From Nitrospirota bacterium (GTDB lineage: Bacteria > Nitrospirota > Thermodesulfovibrionia > Thermodesulfovibrionales > Magnetobacteriaceae), in the NCBI GenBank assembly GCA_015232165.1, contig JADGAE010000061.1, positions 1 to 8,886 of the forward strand: DNA of 8,886 nt. Reading direction: 5' to 3'. Position numbers and translations under genes: made by a program. This document shows positions 1 through 3,806 of this stretch, in pieces. The stretch's first letter is position 1; every line of letters begins with the position of its first letter. The notes under the pieces were generated by a model that saw nothing but the letters and a program-made list of their open reading frames with translations, ran no database searches and was not told where the DNA came from.

Positions 1-54
1 TGGTCCCCTTGCAGGGGAGGTCTGAGGAGGGGGCGGAGCCGCCCTCCTTTTTTC
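1..54 (+). repeat. GC-rich dispersed repeat, copy A (left end cut by window)
   Basis: This is one of five related copies in the window (others near 2849-2920, 3046-3184, 3510-3608 and 6669-6769). The unit has a first palindrome (aaggggactggtcccctt in full copies, here missing its left half), a spacer resembling gcaggggaggtctgaggag, a second palindrome (gggcggagccgccc) and a pyrimidine tail (cctccttttttcttt). Palindrome plus T-rich tail resembles a rho-independent terminator reading rightward. The homology is seen directly; a role is inference. Confidence 0.75.
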
Positions 55-65
55 TTTACGCTCAA

Positions 66-103
66 ATGCGATTGCCCTGAAGGACAGTGCAGGGCAATCG
101 CAT
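66..103 (-). terminator. Hairpin directly after the SurA-like gene
   Basis: A perfect 14-bp inverted repeat pairs bases 66-79 with 90-103 around a 10-base loop. Its first base on the minus strand is the last base of the TGA stop codon. The minus strand continues as tttgagcg, so the T-run is short, and this is either a weak intrinsic terminator or a 3'-end stabilising hairpin. It ends the bamA/SurA-like transcript. Copy A of the GC-rich repeat lies immediately beyond. Confidence 0.65.
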
Positions 104-582
104 CAGAACTGTATCTTGACGTATGACTTTTTTGACAGTTCCCGCAAGGCGCTGTCGAGTCTTACGGTTATCTCCTCCTCGATCAGCAGTTTCTCTATAT
201 CGTCTCTTACGTCCTCTATCTCTGCCCCCTTGAGGCCGTCTTTATTCTCGTTGTAGTACCTCTCTATATCCTCGTTTTTTATTATAACGGGCGATTTAAT
301 CTTAAGGTCTATGTACTGTTGGATCAGCTCGTCATCCGTGCCGCTTAATTTGAGCTTTAATGCCTCTTTTTTTAACAGGAGTCTGTTTATCATTACCCTT
401 ATGGCCTCATCGTTGGTCATGTCAGGAGTGGATTGATGGAACTCGTTGAACTCACTCAAGGTAATAGCCGTCTCATTCACAAAGGCAACCACGCGGTCTG
501 CCAACCTCAATTCAGCCCCGGCGGAGGAGGCAATGAGTGCAAGCAGCGATAATGTCAGAATTATACGATTGATTGGTATCAA
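103..582 (-). CDS. Short periplasmic SurA-like chaperone (SurA N-terminal region, no PPIase domain)
   Basis: The product is 159 residues, probably a periplasmic chaperone for unfolded outer-membrane proteins. Residues 1-23 form a signal peptide (basic Arg6, hydrophobic core, cleavage near ASSAGA|E). Residues 28-50 (ADRVVAFVNETAITLSEF) match the start of the SurA/PpiC N-domain, where family members read like 'VDRVVAVVNDEPIT'. The rest is charged and helical. Residues 120-159 resemble the C-terminal helix and strand that in SurA follow the parvulin domains, so the fold looks like a SurA chaperone core with the PPIase modules absent; full SurA is roughly 430 residues in E. coli. The start is TTG, overlapping the bamA stop by four bases (TTGA, 579-582). 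No in-frame ATG would retain the signal peptide, and the overlap suggests translational coupling. The position after bamA parallels E. coli bamA-skp. The family call is fairly sure; chaperone function is inferred. Confidence 0.75.
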   Translation of the reverse strand: MIPINRIILTLSLLALIASSAGAELRLADRVVAFVNETAITLSEFNEFHQSTPDMTNDEAIRVMINRLLLKKEALKLKLSGTDDELIQQYIDLKIKSPVIIKNEDIERYYNENKDGLKGAEIEDVRDDIEKLLIEEEITVRLDSALRELSKKSYVKIQF

Positions 583-2978
583 AATGCCTGTCCGATGCTG
601 AAATAGAATCTTCCGGGCTGTTCGTCCCTGGCCCTGTTTAACTTATGACCGTAATCCACTCTCAGGGGACCTATTGCGGTCATATACCTCAGTCCCATGC
701 CTGTTGTGTACTTGACGTCAAAGGGATCAAAATCCTTGAAATCGTTCCAGACGTTTCCAGTATCCACAAATGTGACCATCCCAAAGTCGCCCACGACCTT
801 GAAACGCAGCTCGAGGTTTGTCATCGTAAAGGCATTACCTCCCTGTGGGTAACCCTTGCTGCCCTTAGGTCCAACGGTGTCCTGAGCATAGCCCCTGACA
901 CTTGTGCTGCCGCCCAGGAAGAACCTCTCCACTATGGGCAGGTCTACGGTTTGCAACCAACCCTGTCCTATGCCGCTCCTGAGTGAGAGGGCCAGGGTTA
1001 CGTCCTTAAAGACCTCCCTGTAATAGTTAAAGTTCCCCGTGGTCTTTATGAAATTTGTTTGGGAGAGAAGCAGCCCGCTTGCCAGTTTCAAGGAGGCGCC
1101 TACCAGGAAACCATCCGTGGGATTAGAGGGGTTGTTACGCGTATCCAGAAGCACGGAGGGTACAAGGCTGCTTATCACCAACGTCCCCGTGTCATCACGA
1201 GACAGCTCGACATCGGGGCTGACATCCCACGTCTTGACCAGGTTAAACTCATAGGACAACTGACCCTTGATGTTATTGCCCAGGTACCTCTCTGCGCTTG
1301 ATGAGGCCGTGTACTTCTCAAGCTGATACCTCACCCTCCTGGTATTGGCCTCTAACTCCTCACGCTTCTCAAACGATACGATGGAAGTCAAGGGCAACGA
1401 ATATGAGGTAAAACGAGGTTCTATATAACCCACTGAATACTTCCGGCTTAAAGAGCTCACCTTTGTCCTTAACGATATCTGTCTGTTCATGCCGCCGAGG
1501 TTTATGTACTTAACGTCAAAGAACCCCCTTACCCCCTCGTACTCACCATAGCCAACACCGTAGTCGATCACACCGTGGTTGGACTCTTTCACCTCAAAGA
1601 CAACGTCCTTTGATTGCCCAAGGCCGTCAACCACGGAAAAATCCACACTGGTAAACAACCCTGTCCTATAAAGGTCCTTTACCTCCTCATAAAGTTTAGT
1701 CGTGTTGAAGGCGTCACCGCTTTTATGCGTTATGGTGTCCGTAAAGACCTTCCACTTTGTGCGCTTGTTGCCTGATATGATGGTCTTACCAAAGACATAT
1801 GGCTTGCCCTCTTCTATGTTAAACGTCAGTATTACCGATGTATTCTCGACATCGGTCTGTACCTTCACCGCCGCATCGCTGTAGCCGTTTTTGTTGTAAT
1901 GTGATATTATACGTGCCCTGGCGCTAAAGACGTTGGCGTCATCCAGGGGGGTGCCCTCCTCTATGGCTATGAGTGACATGACGACCTCTGTGCTGATATG
2001 GTTGTTGCCCATTATATTGACTCTGGAGACCTTTAATTGGGTCCCCTCGGTGAGTTTTACTGTTATGACGGCTGTCTTGTCCTTGGGGGTTGTCTTGATG
2101 TCGAAGGAATCCACGTTGACATCATAAAATCCGATGGATTGGTAATGTTGCGTAATAGCGTCCTCTTCGTCTTCCATGATGTCATAGTTTAGTGGCCGGC
2201 CCTTTTTTAGGGACATGACCTCTTTTAGCTTGTCTTTGTCTATGGTGACCCCTTCAAAGACAACATCCGATACCTCATAGGCATCCCCCTCGTCTATCTC
2301 AAAGAGGACATCATAGGAGTCTGGTTTCTGCCAGGTCTTGGCGGTAACGGTGGCATTGATGTAGCCACCCTGGTGGTACAGCGACAGGATGGTCTGTACG
2401 GCCTCGTTGACGGAGTCCGCAGTGACGCTGCCGGTGTCATAAAAGGGCATCTCCTGCACCAGCGCGTCCTTTGAAAAGACGCTTAATCCCTTGAATCTAA
2501 CATTTATTTTCTTGTCCTTGCCTTTTTTTGTCTCTTTGCTTGCACGTGTATCTTTAATCACATCAGGTTGCTGTTGACTATCGATGCGCTCTATGACCTC
2601 TATGACAACGTGCGTGTCGTCCACATACACCTTAATGTTTTCAAAGGTGCCTTTGAGGAAGGCGCTCCGTATGCCGGCCCTGATCCTTTCGCCGCTTAGT
2701 TCGTCCCCTGCGTTTAGGCCAAACATATACAAAAACTCCTCCTTGCTCACCGAGTGCAGCCCCGACACCGTCACGTCGGATACCTTCACCGCCGCCTCCG
2801 CACCCCCTGACAGAATAACCATGAGCAGAAGGAGAAGAAAAGGCAGAAGAAAGAAAGGGGACGGCACTACCCCCCCCTCAGACTCCACCTGCAATGGGTC
2901 ACGGACCCCTTGACCCATTTTTGAGTAGAGGTGGGGGCCGGTTCTTTGGCGTGCCTTTATATTTTGCTTATGAAACAT
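579..2978 (-). CDS. bamA: Outer membrane protein assembly factor BamA (Omp85 family)
   Basis: BamA is the essential outer-membrane pore of the BAM complex, which folds and inserts beta-barrel proteins. Residue numbers here count from a TTG at 2987. Five POTRA domains are visible (about 66-133, 161-233, 236-314, 317-393, 396-468), each with the typical GxxxxS/T..., YxxxGY/GF and VxFxVxEG patterns. A 16-strand-type barrel follows (about 472-802). It carries the Omp85 loop-6 motif VRGY (697-700), the VDTGNVW strand (741-747), GPLRVDYG (773-780) and a C-terminal beta-signal ending in Phe802. Five POTRAs favour BamA over TamA (three). I chose ATG at 2978 (residue 4) because AAAGGA lies 10 bases upstream; TTG at 2987 is the alternative. 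The N-terminus is odd: about 43 residues precede the hydrophobic signal core (about 44-60), and residues 23-46 coincide with a dispersed GC-rich repeat. A lysine-rich linker (134-160) separates POTRA1 and POTRA2. The gene is followed by an overlapping SurA-like gene. Confidence 0.95.
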   Translation of the reverse strand: MFHKQNIKARQRTGPHLYSKMGQGVRDPLQVESEGGVVPSPFFLLPFLLLLLMVILSGGAEAAVKVSDVTVSGLHSVSKEEFLYMFGLNAGDELSGERIRAGIRSAFLKGTFENIKVYVDDTHVVIEVIERIDSQQQPDVIKDTRASKETKKGKDKKINVRFKGLSVFSKDALVQEMPFYDTGSVTADSVNEAVQTILSLYHQGGYINATVTAKTWQKPDSYDVLFEIDEGDAYEVSDVVFEGVTIDKDKLKEVMSLKKGRPLNYDIMEDEEDAITQHYQSIGFYDVNVDSFDIKTTPKDKTAVITVKLTEGTQLKVSRVNIMGNNHISTEVVMSLIAIEEGTPLDDANVFSARARIISHYNKNGYSDAAVKVQTDVENTSVILTFNIEEGKPYVFGKTIISGNKRTKWKVFTDTITHKSGDAFNTTKLYEEVKDLYRTGLFTSVDFSVVDGLGQSKDVVFEVKESNHGVIDYGVGYGEYEGVRGFFDVKYINLGGMNRQISLRTKVSSLSRKYSVGYIEPRFTSYSLPLTSIVSFEKREELEANTRRVRYQLEKYTASSSAERYLGNNIKGQLSYEFNLVKTWDVSPDVELSRDDTGTLVISSLVPSVLLDTRNNPSNPTDGFLVGASLKLASGLLLSQTNFIKTTGNFNYYREVFKDVTLALSLRSGIGQGWLQTVDLPIVERFFLGGSTSVRGYAQDTVGPKGSKGYPQGGNAFTMTNLELRFKVVGDFGMVTFVDTGNVWNDFKDFDPFDVKYTTGMGLRYMTAIGPLRVDYGHKLNRARDEQPGRFYFSIGQAF
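2849..2920 (-). repeat. GC-rich dispersed repeat inside the 5' end of bamA
   Basis: Read on the minus strand this segment follows the repeat consensus in order: an opening like atgggtcaagggg, a degenerate first palindrome (aaggggtccgtgacccatt), gcaggtggagtctgaggggg, and a tail cccctttctttctt. The tail matches the end of copy B, and the opening matches the ends of the copies at 3510-3608 and 6669-6769. The second palindrome is largely eroded. The copy is open in the bamA frame and encodes about residues 23-46, just before and into the signal-peptide hydrophobic core. Confidence 0.7.
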
Positions 2979-2988
2979 ATTGAACAAT

Positions 2989-3000
2989 TCCTTTATTATA
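2989..3000 (-). promoter_or_regulatory. Possible bamA -10 box and Shine-Dalgarno
   Basis: A perfect TATAAT (2995-3000 on the minus strand) abuts AAAGGA (2989-2994), ten bases before ATG at 2978. There is no good -35 at 16-18 bases; TTGTAT lies 20 bases upstream. If this -10 were used, transcription would start at about 2988 and exclude the Shine-Dalgarno, leaving a nearly leaderless mRNA starting at the TTG of 2987. Either the -10 is fortuitous or the start codon is the TTG. I cannot decide between these from the sequence. Confidence 0.35.
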
Positions 3001-3045
3001 GCACGTTTCTATTGGGTTAAATACAACAAAAGTGGCATTTTTACG

Positions 3046-3184
3046 AGGTCAAGGGGTCAGCGAGGGGCGAGCCGCCCCCGGCTCAGTTCCCCCGGCTCAG
3101 TGGGGGACTGGTCCCCCTTGCAGGGGGTTCTGAAGGGGGCGCGGTAACGTCGCTGTGACAGCGGAGCCGCCCCTTTCTTTCTTT
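3046..3184 (+). repeat. GC-rich dispersed repeat, copy B (composite and interrupted)
   Basis: The core of this copy has the first palindrome (gggggac-tg-gtccccc, 3102-3117), the spacer cagggggttctgaa, and the end of the second palindrome plus the tail cccctttctttcttt. Compared with the other copies, the second palindrome is interrupted by about 20 extra bases, which themselves form cgctgt-g-acagcg (3151-3163). Upstream is an additional ggggcg-agc-cgcccc palindrome (3064-3078) and a 12-bp direct repeat cccccggctcag (3075-3086 and 3089-3100). The copy therefore looks rearranged. Confidence 0.75.
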
Positions 3185-3368
3185 GTATTGCATACAATCT
3201 AAACTCGCTATAAGGGCAATTATAAACAAGGTCTTTAAGGATTGTCAACAGTGATATTTCATAATGTCACAGCAAAATAGGGTAGTCCTGAACAAGCAGT
3301 GATGACTGTAAACTTACCACCCTCCCCTAACCCCCAATGCTGTTGACTTAAGGAAGCACAAGTGACTG

Positions 3369-3473
3369 TCTGAACCATGATTGCACAGATTAAAGGATTT
3401 ACAGGAAAAAAAAACACGAAGCTTTCTTAACATAATCCTGATAATCCCTTAATCCTTCAAATCGTGGTTCAGA
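3369..3473. repeat. 105-bp imperfect palindrome (second repeat family)
   Basis: The outer arms ctgaaccatgatt (3370-3382) and aatcgtggttcag (3460-3472) pair at 12 of 13 positions. The inner arms gattaaaggatttacagga (about 3388-3406) and the complement of tcctgataatcccttaatc (about 3436-3454) pair with few mismatches. The centre is an A-run followed by cacgaagctttctt. The whole would fold as one long hairpin, typical of REP/MITE-like repeats. Only one copy is in the window. It resembles dispersed 'tgaaccatgatt...aatcatggttca' elements I recall from environmental bacterial genomes, but I have not checked this. Confidence 0.7.
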
Positions 3474-3509
3474 GGGTGCATAAGAAAGTCATGGGTTGCT
3501 GCGTCAAAG

Positions 3510-3608
3510 AAAAGAATGGGGACTCCGTCCCCTAAACCCCTGCAAAGAGGGCGGCTCCGCCCCCTCCTTGACCTCCCCCGCAAGGGGACCAGTCCCCTTG
3601 ACCCCATA
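3510..3608 (-). repeat. GC-rich dispersed repeat, copy C
   Basis: On the plus strand this reads as the reverse complement of copies A and B. It contains aaggggaccagtcccctt (3582-3599), gggcggctccgccc (3549-3562) and a third palindrome ggggac-tcc-gtcccc (3518-3532), then an A/G-rich end that is the complement of the pyrimidine tail. It sits about 40 bases upstream of the promoter for the large surface-protein gene. On the minus strand the tail would place a T-rich run after the hairpins. Confidence 0.8.
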
Positions 3609-3651
3609 ATCTTACACACCAAAAATTTATGCACCCGGAATTGCTGAAATC

Positions 3652-3681
3652 TTGACAGTGACATAATAAATATGCTATTAA
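3652..3681 (+). promoter_or_regulatory. Sigma70-type promoter for the surface-protein gene
   Basis: A perfect -35 TTGACA (3652-3657) is followed after 18 bases by TATTAA (3676-3681), which matches four of six -10 positions. The predicted start is near 3688. This gives the 946-residue gene a leader of about 118 bases containing a small ORF. The match is by eye only. Confidence 0.5.
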
Positions 3682-3691
3682 TAAAGGTAAT

Positions 3692-3802
3692 ATGGCTATA
3701 TATAAAAGGATGTTTGGACTTGATACAGGGGAAGAAGGAGAGCCTGTTGGGGTGGCAAGCCTGGTGGCTGTAACAAAGTTTTTGAATCTATGGAGGAGCT
3801 AG
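3692..3802 (+). CDS. Possible 36-residue leader peptide
   Basis: A small ORF begins with ATG at 3692, preceded by AAAGG four bases upstream, and ends with TAG at 3800-3802, four bases before the ATG of the large surface-protein gene. The peptide starts MAIYKRMFGL, has an acidic middle (GEEGE), then a hydrophobic stretch (VGVASLVAV) and ends FLNLWRS. I recognise no family. Its last codons (TGG AGG AGC) overlap the GGAGGAG Shine-Dalgarno of the next gene, so translating it could affect that gene's initiation. A chance ORF of this length is quite possible, and the same stretch may simply be a structured 5' leader. Confidence 0.3.
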   Translation: MAIYKRMFGLDTGEEGEPVGVASLVAVTKFLNLWRS

Positions 3803-3806
3803 TGCT

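Larger units (their letters stand above)
2979..3691. other. Repeat-filled intergenic region between divergent genes
   Basis: This 0.7-kb gap lies between divergently transcribed bamA and the large surface-protein gene. It holds the bamA start signals, GC-rich repeat copy B, a 105-bp imperfect palindrome, GC-rich repeat copy C in the opposite orientation, and the promoter for the rightward gene. I see nothing recognisable in 3185-3368 (AT-leaning, no convincing ORF or RNA). The short open frames on the minus strand at 3057-3248 and 3449-3664 consist largely of translated repeat and are not credible genes. Confidence 0.7.

Noticed and set aside
645..986. 113-residue plus-strand open frame
   Set aside because: It lies antisense to the bamA barrel region, shows no domain or composition of a real protein, and is a shadow of the bamA frame. 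The same applies to the other plus-strand frames at 1039-1301, 1702-1884, 1933-2127 and 2584-2913.
579..2978. TamA rather than BamA
   Set aside because: Five POTRA domains are countable and a SurA-like chaperone gene is coupled downstream; TamA has three POTRAs and normally neighbours tamB.
3046..3608. CRISPR array
   Set aside because: The repeats are palindromic, differ in length and orientation, and are not regularly spaced with unique spacers.
3449..3664. 71-residue minus-strand open frame (and 63-residue frame at 3057-3248)
   Set aside because: Both are largely translations of the GC-rich repeat (RGLVPLRGRSRRGRS-like composition) and part of the long palindrome, with no recognisable domain.
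3745..3775. Sigma54 promoter (TGGC...GC) before the surface-protein gene
   Set aside because: The GG and GC elements are not at the required -24/-12 spacing, and the TTGACA box upstream is a better candidate.
3688..3806. Cyclic-di-GMP (GEMM) or other known riboswitch in the surface-protein leader
   Set aside because: The leader lacks the conserved GEMM core elements and tetraloop-receptor pattern, and I could not match any other class.
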